A DNA stretch of 64,000 nt, from NCBI RefSeq assembly GCF_015291625.1, contig NZ_CP030047.1, positions 7,688,001 to 7,752,000 of the forward strand, read 5' to 3'. Position 1 is the stretch's first letter, and every line of letters starts with the position of its first letter. The translations under genes and the position numbers were made by a program. The notes under the pieces were generated by a model. That model ran no database searches. It was given only the letters and a program-made list of their open reading frames with translations, and was not told the origin of the DNA. Origin of the DNA: Bradyrhizobium sp. CCBAU 53421 (lineage in GTDB: Bacteria; Pseudomonadota; Alphaproteobacteria; Rhizobiales; Xanthobacteraceae). Positions 29,522 to 39,279 of this stretch are shown in pieces.

Positions 29522-29686
29522 GATCACTTCGATCTCCGTCCAACCGAGCGACGTCAGCCGGTCGCGCATGGCGTATTGCAGCGCGCTGCTCTCGCGATTG
29601 TGCAATACTTGATGGGCTGAGGATTAGCGCACGTAAAGAATCGCCTTGCGCTCCAGATGATGAGGCCGAACCTTGTTAGAGATCAC
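29522..29686 (-). pseudogene. large serine recombinase, N-terminal fragment
   Basis: The minus-strand GTG at 29686 opens ISNKVRPHHLERKAILYVR, then a TAA in place of the expected Gln, then SSAHQVLHNRESSALQYAM and RDRLTSLGWTEIEVI, the start of the resolvase-like catalytic domain with the nucleophile serine region. It is cut at about 29520 by the IS21 right end. Its start overlaps the end of the small ORF 29676-29912, the same arrangement as at 32.8-33.0 kb. Confidence 0.75.
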
Positions 29687-29912
29687 GATCGACCTCCTTT
29701 GCGGGTGGCGTCGCTGTCCTCGCAGCATGGTCGAGGATCAACTGCGTCATCAGGCTCATGAGGGCGGCCCGGGCTTCCGCCGGCAGCTCCGGCCATGCGG
29801 GCGCGCCGATGGCGCCGTTCGATAGGCCGCTCCCGAACAGATCCATCTGCTGCGGCCGCGGTTGTCGATTGTGTCGGTATCCGCTCCCTGGCATTGCCAT
29901 CTGCCGTGACAT
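29676..29912 (-). CDS. small recombinase-partner protein, 78 aa
   Basis: A small acid-base mixed protein with the core QMDLFGSGLSNGAIGAPAWP and AEARAALMSLMTQLILDHAA. Its layout (Q-M-x-L-F near the N-terminus, a predicted helix ending in LMTQLILDHAA) resembles that of the 57-aa protein at 32826-32999 (RQMNLLFDNS, IISVLAQILMQAAG). In both places it lies directly upstream of, and overlaps, a large serine recombinase gene. I infer an accessory role in recombination. No catalytic motif is visible. Confidence 0.6.
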   Translation of the reverse strand: MSRQMAMPGSGYRHNRQPRPQQMDLFGSGLSNGAIGAPAWPELPAEARAALMSLMTQLILDHAARTATPPAKEVDRDL

Positions 29913-30255
29913 AGGTCTCTCCCCGATTCTGGTCGTGAGAGACCCTGGATGCGCCAGAAAGCAGGGCAGCTGATGGCGTTCGATCCTTCAACGCCAGATC
30001 GAGAAGCGCAGAGCGCTGCAAGCGCGACGATGCTGACAAACGGCTGAGCCGCCAAAAGTTCTGCGTCAGGGCATGCTGCCCGGTCGAACATCCATGCTGG
30101 AACCTCCAACCATCGATCTGCTGGCGACCCATTCAGCGAGCAGCGGAAAGCGGCATCACCAGCCTTGTCGATGCTTCCATGAACGCAAACTCGGCGACCA
30201 AACCAAGGATGATGTCGATAAAGAACCTCGCGAAGACCAGTCCTGTGGGCGTTCT
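29905..30255 (-). pseudogene. DUF5372-like recombinase-associated protein, damaged
   Basis: The minus strand reads REVLYRHHPWFGRRVCVHGS, FRCSLNGSPADRWLEVPAWM and ELLAAQPFVSIVALAALCAS. The motif YRHHPWFGR resembles YRYHPYFGRKI encoded at 32.66 kb upstream of the other recombinase set, and I recall a rhizobial DUF5372 family with this HP(F/Y/W)FGR signature next to recombinases. The reading appears to shift frame near 29960-30000 before the next gene. Its 5' end is cut by an IS3 fragment at about 30255. Confidence 0.5.
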
Positions 30256-30360
30256 CAAACCTTGTTGTATAACAAGGAACGGCCGCACGGGGCGATCGGC
30301 AATCGACCGCCGATTTTGCTGCAAAACCACGTCGGCGCAACCAGCGCGCCAACGTGACAG
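30250..30360 (+). pseudogene. IS3-family OrfB C-terminal fragment
   Basis: The plus strand ends an IS3-type transposase: LLYNKERPHGAIGNRPPILL then NHVGATSAPT and stop. The YN-x-ERPHGA motif is characteristic of the OrfB C-terminus. The following 30360-30540 is probably the IS3 end region (CTAACTCCTTCTGGAGG) with no gene. Confidence 0.75.
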
Positions 30361-30543
30361 AGGCGCAAAGCTCTAATTCCGGGTGCTCCAAAGTTCGGTC
30401 TCGCTGCAACTTCGGGCCGGACTCTAACTCCTTCTGGAGGAAATACGCAGTGGTAGGCCGCCGGGAAGACACTTGGCGGTCCCTGGCTAGGTGCTGAGCA
30501 AGCCCGCCCTAGAATGACAGCCCACAGGACTCTCGGGGGGAAG

Positions 30544-31638
30544 TTAGTCTACAGACATAAGCGCCTCCATTGCCTGCCGATGGACTTGGTGTGACCTCCA
30601 AACGACCATCTCCTTCCAATCTAACCTCTGCGGATAGAAGTGCAGTTTGGAGGCATTCCGAATCTGTCGGCCCAGTTCAGAATCAGCCTCTTCCGGTCGA
30701 TACATGAACAGCCAATGGTCGTTACGCAGTACGACCTTCGACACGTAAGTTCCGAACTCGAGGACGACGTAGGTGTGCCGGTCCCCCAGAACACGTTGCC
30801 AGAATTCATCTTGCGTGCCGTGCAAGACAACCGAGGAAGACGTCCCAAGATCGGGGGACGTCACGGACGGGCCAAAAATGCTTACGGCTCGCTCATAGCC
30901 GCTTGCCCCGGACGGCTGTTCGCATTGCAGCTCGCCATATCCGTAAGGACCGAGCCCAGTGTGGTAATCGATAATGATGACCTGATCACGAGCTGCGAGG
31001 TCAAAGTCTACCGCGATACGCTCCAAAGTTCGCCTTGCTTCGGTCGGCTCCGCGCCTCCGTAGTGAATGCCGCCAGGGATCGTGTACTGCCCACTAGACC
31101 GCGCTTCCCGATATTTCTGCTCACCGTGCAGCGATCGATATGCCGTGAGCACGGCCTCAGCGCGCCGCGATCCCTCCTCTGAAATGTCCGCAGGAACAAT
31201 ATGCTCAGCCAGCTCGTCGTATCCAGAATTTCGGGGAACCGGCTTTGAAAAGTCGATAAAATTCCGATTGAGGTCGCACCCCTCTGCAGTTACTCGGCGA
31301 TCCCAGGCAAAACCGTAGCAATTCAGCGCGTGAATGAAGAGCACGGCTGTTGAGGGCGGAAGCCTCTCGTGGAACTTGGCTTTGAAGAATAAGAGTTGTG
31401 CTGCGGATCCGCAGTATCCTTCTGGACCGTGCGCGCCGGAAACGAGGACCAAGACCCTCTTGGCCTCCGAGCGGCCGAAATACACTGCATCGGTAAAGAG
31501 ATCCTCACCAGACGGTCCCTCTGTGCTGCATTGGTATGCTCTCGACGCAGGCGCTGCTACCAGGAATTTATCCCTCGCCTCTAGATAATTATCAGAGAAG
31601 ACGACTGGAGCAATCTGCTTTGCTCTGTCAAGATTCAT
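30544..31638 (-). CDS. DUF2817 family M14-like zinc metallopeptidase/deacylase
   Basis: A complete 364-residue protein of the DUF2817 family, related to M14 carboxypeptidases and aspartoacylase/AstE-type deacylases. Zinc-site features are VSGAHGPEGYCGSA (His-x-x-Glu), GCDLNRNF, IIDYHTGLGPYGYGE (third ligand His) and a late acidic VLEFGTYVSKV (candidate catalytic Glu). The ATG at 31638 has GGAGG at good spacing. It is an island of intact coding sequence between IS debris. It would hydrolyse an amide bond in the cytoplasm. A link to the M24 ectoine-hydrolase-like enzyme and diaminobutyrate chemistry is possible by analogy with DoeA/DoeB but is inference. Confidence 0.85.
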   Translation of the reverse strand: MNLDRAKQIAPVVFSDNYLEARDKFLVAAPASRAYQCSTEGPSGEDLFTDAVYFGRSEAKRVLVLVSGAHGPEGYCGSAAQLLFFKAKFHERLPPSTAVLFIHALNCYGFAWDRRVTAEGCDLNRNFIDFSKPVPRNSGYDELAEHIVPADISEEGSRRAEAVLTAYRSLHGEQKYREARSSGQYTIPGGIHYGGAEPTEARRTLERIAVDFDLAARDQVIIIDYHTGLGPYGYGELQCEQPSGASGYERAVSIFGPSVTSPDLGTSSSVVLHGTQDEFWQRVLGDRHTYVVLEFGTYVSKVVLRNDHWLFMYRPEEADSELGRQIRNASKLHFYPQRLDWKEMVVWRSHQVHRQAMEALMSVD

Positions 31639-31992
31639 TCTGCTCCACCTCCCTACAAATCGCTCGGAATCCCGGCGCTCCTATAGCGTGCCCAAGAGTT
31701 CGTCGGCCCTGCGATCATTTCAAACCCGACGCATGTTTTCTCAGCTTATTTCAGCGAATTAATGCCGGAAATCTGCGCGAGACGTTCAAGTCGTGCGTTT
31801 TGCGTTCCCATAGCGAGGCAGTCCGGTCTGGCACCTGACGGCGAGGGTCAAGGAGTTCGATGTCGCCAAGGCGGCCGTCACGCAGCAGTTGGACGAAGGC
31901 GCTTTGAAGAGATTCGAACAATACTGGCGCCTTTTTCCGCTTAGCCGATTGCGCTACACTGATGCCGATATCAATGGCTGTCGCACGATGTG
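31639..31992. other. upstream region of the DUF2817 gene, no gene recognised
   Basis: A minus-strand frame through 31751-32104 has a protein-like middle (RKKAPVLFESLQSAFVQLLR) but no family I know. No promoter could be defined. Confidence 0.3.
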
Positions 31993-32314
31993 AGATGCGG
32001 TCGCGCTTGACGCGAGCTCTCGGTTGATGCGCGCCCCCTTGCGATAGCGCGTGCGGCTGGGCTGGACGCGAGCACACGTCGCGCAGGAGGACATTCTCTC
32101 TCACCCCACGCCGGTCAACTTCGGCACATCATCCTCCCCTGGCCGCGCCCGCCGGCACGGTTGGAGGTCGAATGCGACGGATGCCGAAGCCGCGAGCCTG
32201 CAGCACAGACGCGAACGCATTAAGCGCGCATTTTCGTCGAAGATAAATGGCACGATCTGCGCGTCCAAGGACCGCGTGCAGCGGTCTCCGTGCGTGAACT
32301 GCGGCGCGGCGATC
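31993..32314 (+). repeat. dispersed repeat, copy 1 (about 320 bp)
   Basis: This segment recurs at 42958-43279 in the same orientation with scattered substitutions and small indels. Shared blocks include GATGCGGTCGCGCTTGAC, TCTCTCTCACCCCACGCC, CAACTTCGGCACATC and GCCGCGAGCCTGCAGC. No frame shared by both copies gives a recognisable protein. It may be a non-autonomous element or the remnant of a duplicated gene. Confidence 0.75.
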
Positions 32315-32374
32315 TAAGTGAGAAGGCGTGTCAATCATGGGGTCTTCGTATCCATCCGAGCTAAGCCGCGGACA

Positions 32375-32640
32375 GATCGATCCACGAGTTCATCGCTTGA
32401 GTGCATGATTGCGCTACTTGAGTGGAGGGCCCCGACGCACGAGGCGTCCAGTTCCACGGCAATAACTCATGCAGCCGGCCTTGCGGCATGTCGGCGATAC
32501 GCGCGAAGACGTCGGCGAGCCAGGCTTTCGGGGCGATGTCGTTGAGACACGCAGTCATGATGAGCGTCGCCATGACGGCGGCCCGATCGGCACCATGATC
32601 GGAGCCGGCGAACAACCATGCCTTTCTTCCAAGAGCCATT
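32375..32640 (-). pseudogene. IS66 tnpC C-terminal fragment
   Basis: The minus strand reads ALGRKAWLFAGSDHGADRAA, TLIMTACLNDIAPKAWLADV and LHELLPWNWTPR, the C-terminus of an IS66-family transposase of another subgroup than those at 25-27 kb. Nothing upstream of GRKAWLF remains, as the sequence changes to the recombinase cassette. Confidence 0.8.
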
Positions 32641-32850
32641 GCCCGTTCATTCTGCCCATGTCGGGCAGGAATTGGAAGTCCACTACCGGTATCATCCATA
32701 TTTCGGCCGCAAGATCTTGGTGCGTCGCATGGAGGAGCGAGCGACGGGCCAATTTCTTAGCGTCCAAGGGCCGGCAGGCATCGTGGTATCGATCGCCGGT
32801 TGAATGCTCGTTCGGGAGGAACGCAATGAAGTCTCTCAGATTGCCGGCGG
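32636..32850 (+). pseudogene. DUF5372-like protein upstream of serine recombinase, nonsense codon
   Basis: The plus strand reads EVHYRYHPYFGRKILVRRME, TGQFLSVQGPAGIVVSIAG, then a TGA, then MLVREERNEV in the same frame. The stop is most simply a Trp codon (TGG to TGA). The HPYFGR motif matches that of the cassette at 30 kb. It overlaps the start of the small partner gene that follows. Confidence 0.5.
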
Positions 32851-32999
32851 CGGCGCCGAGCCGGCAGATGAACCTCTTATTCGACAACAGCCGGCTGGAA
32901 GGCGTGGCCTCCGTCGAGCGGGACAAGATCATCTCGGTGCTGGCCCAAATCCTCATGCAGGCGGCGGGCCTCAGCGTCGAGGAGCTTGAAGATGACTAG
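32826..32999 (+). CDS. small recombinase-partner protein, 57 aa
   Basis: Starts ATG 32826 with GGAGG 10-15 nt upstream (gggaggaacgca). The product has RQMNLLFDNSRLEGVASVER followed by a helix IISVLAQILMQAAGLSVEEL. It ends at 32999 and overlaps the recombinase start (32992) by 8 nt, implying translational coupling. The equivalent gene in the other cassette is 29676-29912. Confidence 0.65.
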   Translation: MKSLRLPAAAPSRQMNLLFDNSRLEGVASVERDKIISVLAQILMQAAGLSVEELEDD

Positions 33000-34940
33000 C
33001 GCTGAGGTGATTCCGGCGGTCGTTCTCAAGAGGAAGGCTGTCGTGTATGTGCGCCAGTCGACGCAATCCCGGGTTATGACCGACCTGGAGAGCAAGCGGC
33101 GCCAATACGATCTCGTCGATGTCGCCCGCCAACGCGGTTTCGTCGACGTTGAAATCATCGATGATGATCTCGGCCGTTCGGCAAGCGGGACGGTGGCACG
33201 CCCGGGCTTCGACCGCTTGGTCGCACGGCTGTGCGCCGGCAAGGTCGGCGCCGTTCTATGCTTCGATGCGTCCAGGCTCGCGCGAAACGGTCGCGATTGG
33301 CATCACCTGCTCGAATTATGTGGGCTTGTCGAAGCCCGCGTCATCGATCTCGACGGCGTCTATAATCCGTGTCAGCCAAATGATCGCCTGCTCCTCGGCA
33401 TGAAAGGCAGTATCAGCGAGTTCGAGCTCGGCGTGCTGCGCGCGAGAATGCTGGACGCTGCCCGGTCCAAGGCCAGCCGGGGCGAGCTGCGGTTATCGGT
33501 TCCATTCGGCTACATTTGGCACCGTGAAGCGGGGCTTGGTCTCGATCCCGATCTACGTCTCCAGGAAGTGACCCGAATCATCTTCGCGCTTCCGCGAGCT
33601 GGGCAGCGCGCGCCAGGTGTTGCTCTCGAGGATAGCCGATCAGATCCACTTCCCGCGGCCCTCCGACGAAGGTCGCATGACCAGCTTCGACTGGGTGGCG
33701 ATCCGCTACCGCAACGTCATCGTGGTTCTCAAGAATCCTTTTTATGTAGGCCTTTACGTCTACGGGAAAAGCGAGAAACGCACCTCCATCGTCGAAGGGA
33801 GGGCACGGTGGAGCTAGGGCATGGCAAGCCGATCGGGACATCGGAGGTGATGATCAAAGATCATCACGAAGGCTATATCGGCTGGGCCGAATATGAGCGC
33901 AACCAGAAGCAACTCGCCCTTAACAATTACGGTCGTGCCGGAGGCGCAAAGTCCGGCCGGGGTGGCAGGGCACTCCTGTCGAGGATGATGACCTGCGGGC
34001 GATGCGGGCGGCGGCTGAGCGTCACCTACACCGGCAATCCGCAGAGCCGACCGGTATATCGCTGCGAAAAACCAAACTTTATGGGTCTGCGCCGGTGCAT
34101 GACCTTCGGCGGCCCGCGGGTTGATGCCGCGATCGCCCGGGAGTTGTTGCAGGCGGTGGAGCCAATGGCGATCGAAGCCGCGTTCGAGGCGGAGCGGATG
34201 CACCGGGAACAACAGGAAGACCAGCAACGCATCATGGACTTGGAAATGCAGCAGGCCCGCTATGAGGCAAGCCTGGCCGAGCGACGCTACGCCGCCTGCG
34301 ATCCTGACAATCGTCTCATTGCCGCGCAGTTGGAGAAGAACTGGGAGCCGCGCTCCGGCGTGTCCGGGACCTGGAGACACGCCAGCCCGCTGAAAAGCCA
34401 TCAGACGTCCAGGTCGATCCGAGTGCCTTCACCAATCTGGCGGACAATCTATCGGCGGCGTGGAATGCGCCGGGTGTTACGATGCGTGCCCGCCAGCAAC
34501 TATTGCGGACATTGATCACTGAGATCGTCGTCGATGTCGATGATGATGCGCGCGATGTCGTGCTCACGATCCATTGGCGTGGTGGTCAGCACTCCGAGCT
34601 GCGCGTCCATAAGCCACGGACTGGTGAACATGGTTGCGCAACGACCGAAGACGCTTTGGCGGTCATACGCAGCATGGCCGGCCGCTGGTCCGACGAACAT
34701 ATCGCCGCGTCGCTCAATCGAATGAGCTTGCCCACCGGCCAAGGCAAGACCTGGACGGTGCACCGGGTCGCTTCCGTTCGACGCGTGCGTGGAATCCATG
34801 CCTATCGATCCGCGGAAAAGATGGCGAATGGCTCACCATGACCGAAGCGGCAAAGGTGTTAGGCGTCACAAACCACGCGATACGGCGCCTTCGGCATAGT
34901 TGGTCAAGCAGATCCTTCCGTCATGGACAAAGCGGGTGAA
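32992..34940 (+). pseudogene. large serine recombinase, four frameshifts
   Basis: ATG 32992 opens a large serine recombinase: VVYVRQSTQSRVMTDLESKR with the nucleophile Ser, IIDDDLGRSASGTVARPGF, LCFDASRLARNGRDWHHLLE (catalytic Arg region), then the recombinase domain, the zinc ribbon MTCGRCGRRLSVTY and RCEKPNFMGLRRC, a coiled coil near EAERMHREQQEDQQRIMDLE, and a C-terminal HTH (WLTMTEAAKVLGVTNHAIRR). Frameshifts near 33590, 33805, 34350 and 34835 are needed to follow it. Total length would be about 640 aa. Confidence 0.85.
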
Positions 34941-35088
34941 GCCGTCCCACCGCTTGAGCGTAAGGCTCGTATGTCCGACTCTTCCGGTGAGGTGGCTCGC
35001 CCTACACTGCGCGTCCGAGGGTTAATCGGGCGTACCGAGCCGATCCTCATCACAGGCGGACGAGCGGTGGCAGATTATAGGGAAGCAC

Positions 35089-36165
35089 TTGTCGGAATCG
35101 AACGCGAAGCTGAAAAGCGCCATCGCGATCGCGGAAACAGGCCGGGAAGGAGAGGTTCGCTTCTTCGGTGAGGTCGACGCGTCGGCGACCGGCATGCGCC
35201 GGGTCGTTGAACGGATCGCCAGCCGGTTTGATGGTGTGCATTTCTGTTACGAGGCCGGTCTGACTGGCTATGGCCTTTATCGCCTGATCCGGTCGCTCGG
35301 CCATGAATGCACCGTGGTTGCGCCGTCGCTGATCCAAAAGAAGCCATGTGATCGGGTGAAGACAAACCGCCGGGACGCGGTTTCCCTCGCCCGGCTGCTG
35401 CGCGCCGGCGAGCTGACGGCGGTATGGATTCCCGATGAAGGTCACGAAGCGATGCGCGATCTCGTCCGCGCCCGCGCGGCGGCGGTTGAGGCGCTGCGGG
35501 TCCACCGCCAACAGGTGAGCGCCTTCATGCTCAAGCACGGCCGCACCTATCCCCGCAAGAAGGGATGGACGATGCGCTATCTGCGTTGGCTTCAGAGCAG
35601 CAGTTCGATCATCCCGCGCATCAGATCGCGCTCCAAGAAATGGTCGAAGCAGTTCGCATCACCAGGGAGCGGGTCGAACGTCTGGAGCGCACGATCGAAG
35701 AGTTCGTCTCGGCCTGGTCCTTGGAGCCACTCGTGCCGGCGCTTCAAGCACCACGAGGTATCGATCTAATCGTCGCGGTGACATTTGCCACCGAGCTTGG
35801 TGACGCCGTTTTGAGATCTCACGTCAGCTCATGGGCTATCTCGGCCTGGTGCCGGGCGAGCGATCGACCGGGGAGACGGTCAGGCGTGGCGGCATCACCA
35901 AGGCCGTCAATAGCCGGGTTCGCCACATGTTGGTCGAGAGCGCCTGGACGTATCGACACCCGGCGAAGATCGGAAAGACAAAGCTATACCGGCTCGAGCA
36001 GGCATCGCCAGCGGTGCGAGAGATCGCATGGAAGGCGCAGATCCGCCTGACTGCTCGCTACCAAAGCTCGCTTCGCGCGGCAAGCGAACGATGGTGGTCT
36101 GCACTGCTATCGCCCGTGAACTGGTCGGCTTCATGTGGGCGGTCGCTAGGCAAGTGCAATCAGCC
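35089..36165 (+). pseudogene. IS110-family transposase, frameshifted
   Basis: Begins around SESNAKLKSAIAIAETGREG (the DEDD start is altered), continues VHFCYEAGLTGYGLYRLIRS and VKTNRRDAVSLARLLRAGEL (conserved DEDD-domain elements), shifts near 35570, continues as FDHPAHQIALQEMVEAVRIT, and after a further break reads MGYLGLVPGERSTGETVRRG and ITKAVNSRVRHMLVESAWTY, the transposase_20 domain. It decays after 36080. The family differs from the copy at 12 kb. From 36170 to 36520 no gene was seen, only likely element-end sequence. Confidence 0.8.
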
Positions 36166-36520
36166 TGATCAGGCCCTCTCATCATCGCGCATTGGCGGAG
36201 GCGGGACCACGGTAGAGGGAATGCCCGTCAGACGCTTTGTGGCCGGCAAGAACACCGACGCCCGCAGTAAGATCGGAGCAGACCCCGGACGCACAATCGG
36301 GAATGCGGTAGCCAACCCGCGCATCAGAGCTTGATCACCGACGTCCTTCGGTTCCGCCTCTACCCATGCGCGATCATCAGTATCTACAGCCGATCAACGA
36401 TCGGACGAACGTCTGCGTTCTGAGCCTTGACAACGGACATCAGAGCGCTGTTCAGCGGCCACCTACCGGATGACGGGGTGATCTGCGAGCCTGCGGTTTG
36501 TTCGGACCGTTAGGCTTAGA

Positions 36521-36995
36521 ATGGACACAGTGCATAGTGCTATCACGGAGCCGGTGCGGCGGCTTGAGGTCTTCACCGGAGCCGGTCGTCGGCTGGAGTT
36601 GAGCGACGAGGACAAGGCGCGGATCGTCGCGGAGATCGTGGCGAGTGGCGACTCGGTGTGTTCCGTGGCCCGACGGCATGGATTGTCGCCGCAGCAGTTG
36701 TTTGGTTGGCGCCGCCAGTTGCGAGAAGCAGCAGGCGGTCATTCCGAAGCGGACAAAGTACAGTTTGTGCCAGCGGTGGTGGAGGCCGTGGTACCGGCGC
36801 CGGCTGCTCACCAGGAGCGCAAAGTGGTGCGCAAGGATCGAGATCGAAGTCGACGGCATCACGATCCGGGCAGGTCGTGGTGCGGACCCAACGATGATTG
36901 CGTCGATCGTCCAGGCGCTGAAGGCGAGCCGGTGGTCGGTCCGTCGGGTGCGGTCCGGGTGATGGTGGCGACCAAACCGGTAGACTTCCGCAATT
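36521..36995 (+). pseudogene. tnpA: IS66 tnpA and start of tnpB
   Basis: ATG 36521 starts IS66 Orf1: RRLELSDEDKARIVAEIVAS and GDSVCSVARRHGLSPQQLFG, a helix-turn-helix, followed by WRRQLREAAGG. After an indel near 36830 the frame wanders, then the first residues of tnpB appear (AVRVMVATKPVDFRN). At about 36995 the sequence switches abruptly to a tesB pseudogene. Confidence 0.8.
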
Positions 36996-37827
36996 ATGCG
37001 TGACCTCGAACCGATCGAGATGAACCTGTTTCGCGGCAATAGTCCGAATACCTGCTCGCAACGGGTGTTCGGTGGCCAGGCGATTGGGCAAGCGATGGTA
37101 GCCGCCTGCCGCACGTAGAAGGCCGGCTGCCTCATTCGCTGCATTGCTACTTTATCAAGGCCGGCGATCCGCAGGTGCGATCATCTGTCAGGTCGAACGC
37201 CTGCGCGACGTCAGGAGCTACTCCACCCGGCACGTCACCGGGATCCAGCACGGCGACGCGATCTTCTCGATTATGGTATCATTCCATGTCGGTGAGAACG
37301 GCGCCCTAGACCATGAGGACAGTATGCCCGACGTACCCCAGCCAGAGCGACTCACGGCTGAGGAATTCTCTAAGCAGCCGATGTATCGCGAAATTCCGGA
37401 TTTCATCCGCCGCTACTACGAATCCGATCGACCGATTGAGCTACGCCCGGTCGAGCTCGGCTGTTATGTCGGGCAGAAGATTAACGACGGTCGCATTCAT
37501 ATTTGGATGAAGGCCGTCGCGAAGTTGCCCGACGATCCCACGCTCCATATGTGCGCGCTGGCCTATGCCTCGGATCTCTTGCTGCTTGATGCGGTGATGG
37601 CGCGTTATGGCCGCACGCTGTTCGATGAGAGCATGATCTCGGCAAGCCTCGACCACGCAATGTGGCTTCACCGCCCGTTCCGCGCCGATGAATGGCTACT
37701 CTACGCCAAGAAATCACCGAGCGCTCAAGGCGGACGCGGTCTCACGCGCGGCCTGATCTTCAAGCCAAATGGAACGCTGGTAGCTTCCGTCGCGCAGGAA
37801 GGCTCGGTACGCCAACGAGGCGCCTAG
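36996..37827 (+). pseudogene. tesB: tesB-like thioesterase, second copy, truncated and frameshifted
   Basis: Sequence matches the tesB at 19700-20587 from DLEPIEMNLFRGNSPNT on. A frameshift near 37110 (after GQAMVAACRT) and the loss of a few bases near 37180 separate it from the long second part ICQVERLRDVRSYSTRHVTG to GLIFKPNGTLVASVAQEGSV, which keeps the Asp and Gln of the triad. The first dozen residues and the last dozen are missing. It is inserted between an IS66 start and a serine recombinase fragment, so mobile elements probably carried it here. Confidence 0.88.
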
Positions 37828-37848
37828 AGACAACCATTCGCGTCACGG

Positions 37849-38385
37849 ATGAGGATGGATTTGCGCCCGCGAGGTCGATACCGTCTGGTCGATCAGGAGA
37901 CCATCTACGCGCCAAGGCACGGCAACGACCGCCTGCTGCTCGGGCTCAACGGCAGCCTCAACGAGTACGAGCTGGATCTGTTGCGCCAGCGCTCGCTCAC
38001 GGCCCGCTACGAGAAGGCACGCCGGGGCGAGTTGGTTGTGGCAGCGCCCGTCGGCTTCGTGAAGGTCGGCGACCGTTATGAGAAAGGCCCGGATCGGCGT
38101 GTCCAGGAAACAATCAAGCTGGTGTTCGACAAGGTCGAAGAACTGGGCAGCGCGCGACAGGCGCTCTGCTGGCTGCACGAGTACAATCTCGATCTACCGG
38201 TGAAGCAGCCCAACGGCGACACGGCCTGGCGGCGGCCAAACTACTCCGCCATCCACCGGATCATTGAGAACCCGGTCTACGGCGGCGCCTATGCCTATGG
38301 TAAGACGGCTGTGGCGGCGGGATACGGCGCCGCGGGCGTGAGTGTGAAGATCCGCCGCAAGGCGCGGAGCCAATGGCGCCGCTGA
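37849..38385 (+). pseudogene. large serine recombinase, internal fragment
   Basis: Reads [60 protein letters not shown] and [20 protein letters not shown], the end of the catalytic domain and the recombinase domain of a large serine recombinase. It starts right after the tesB remnant and ends at 38385 in [11 protein letters not shown]. The nucleophile Ser region and zinc ribbon are missing. It is a different subgroup from the one at 33 kb. Confidence 0.85.
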
Positions 38386-38451
38386 ACAGCGGTAGCCGGT
38401 CAGGCAGGACGTTTATTTTCGGTCCCTTTAGCCAGCAAGGACCGGGGAGTT

Positions 38452-38940
38452 GAACGTCTTGAAGCCACACCTGCAAAGCACGGTATTTACACTACTCGAT
38501 CGCAACGCCAGCCAGCGCGAGATCCACAGACTGACGGGGTCGATCGCAAGACGATCCGGCGTTACCGGGCGCTGCGGGCTGGTGCGGAGGCAAATTCCCC
38601 CGGGGAAGTGACCACCGGCCCGGTGAGCGTGGACGGCCAAATTCCTCCAGCCCGACCACCGGCTTTGGGGCATCGGAAGCGACGGTCACCAGCAGCCTGG
38701 CCCGTTCGGCTTGCGAAGCGCATCGGACGTGGATCGAAGAACGGGTCCGCCTGAAGCGGAATGCGCAGGCGATTTACCAGGACCTGGTCGATCAATTTGG
38801 CTTTCCGTCCAGCTACCAGAGCGTCAAGCGGTTTGTGCGCCGGTTGCGGCACAGCGACCCCGAGCAGTTTGATCGCCTTGAGTTCCTCCCCGGCGAGGAG
38901 GCCCAGGTCGACTGTTGCCAAGGTTGAGCCATGGCTCGAT
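38452..38940 (+). pseudogene. istA: IS21 istA N-terminal fragment, frameshifted
   Basis: Starts around LKPHLQSTVFTLLDRNASQR and EIHRLTG, an IstA helix-turn-helix. After several shifts it continues RTWIEERVRLKRNAQAIYQD, GFPSSYQSVKRFVRRLRHSD and FLPGEEAQVDCCQG near 38925. The last is the start of the DDE core, normally AQVDYG. It is cut there by the next remnant. Confidence 0.75.
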
Positions 38941-39265
38941 CCCGTCTTCCGCGGGCTTGAACACCGGGATGTGGTAGTTCGAGCGCATTGATGTGACGCG
39001 CTCGCGGGTCCAGCGATTGCCGTTGCCGGTCTTGAGGCCGTTGCGATTGAGGAGGCCGGCGATCAGATCGTCGTTGCAGGCCCCTTCCAGCACCTCCGCG
39101 ACTTCGGTGCCGCAGAAGGTGAACCGCGGCACGCGCAGGTGAGTAGCTGAAGAAGGTGTCAATGACCGTGAGCACCCGGAGCTTGAGCCCGGTCGCCAAC
39201 TGATCGTGGACAAAGTCCATCGCCTAGGTCTCGTTCGATCGCGTCGCCGGCTTGCGATCATCGCG
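38925..39265 (-). pseudogene. mosaic of serine recombinase C-terminus and IS3 OrfB fragment
   Basis: The minus strand reads, from 39225 downward, MDFVHDQLATGLKLRVLTVI, the DDE region start of an IS3-type OrfB. Then from about 39105 it reads LEGACNDDLIAGLLNRNGLK and RWTRERVTSMRSNYHIPVFK, the C-terminal part of a large serine recombinase, ending near 38925. Two unrelated genes joined within 350 bp shows repeated rearrangement. Confidence 0.6.
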
Positions 39266-39279
39266 CAACTTGGCCCCGT

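Noticed and set aside
29756..30472. A 238-codon minus-strand frame read as one protein
   Set aside because: Its beginning (30255-30472) overlaps the IS3 OrfB end on the other strand and its end overlaps the small partner gene. Only the middle, with HHPWFGR, is protein-like.
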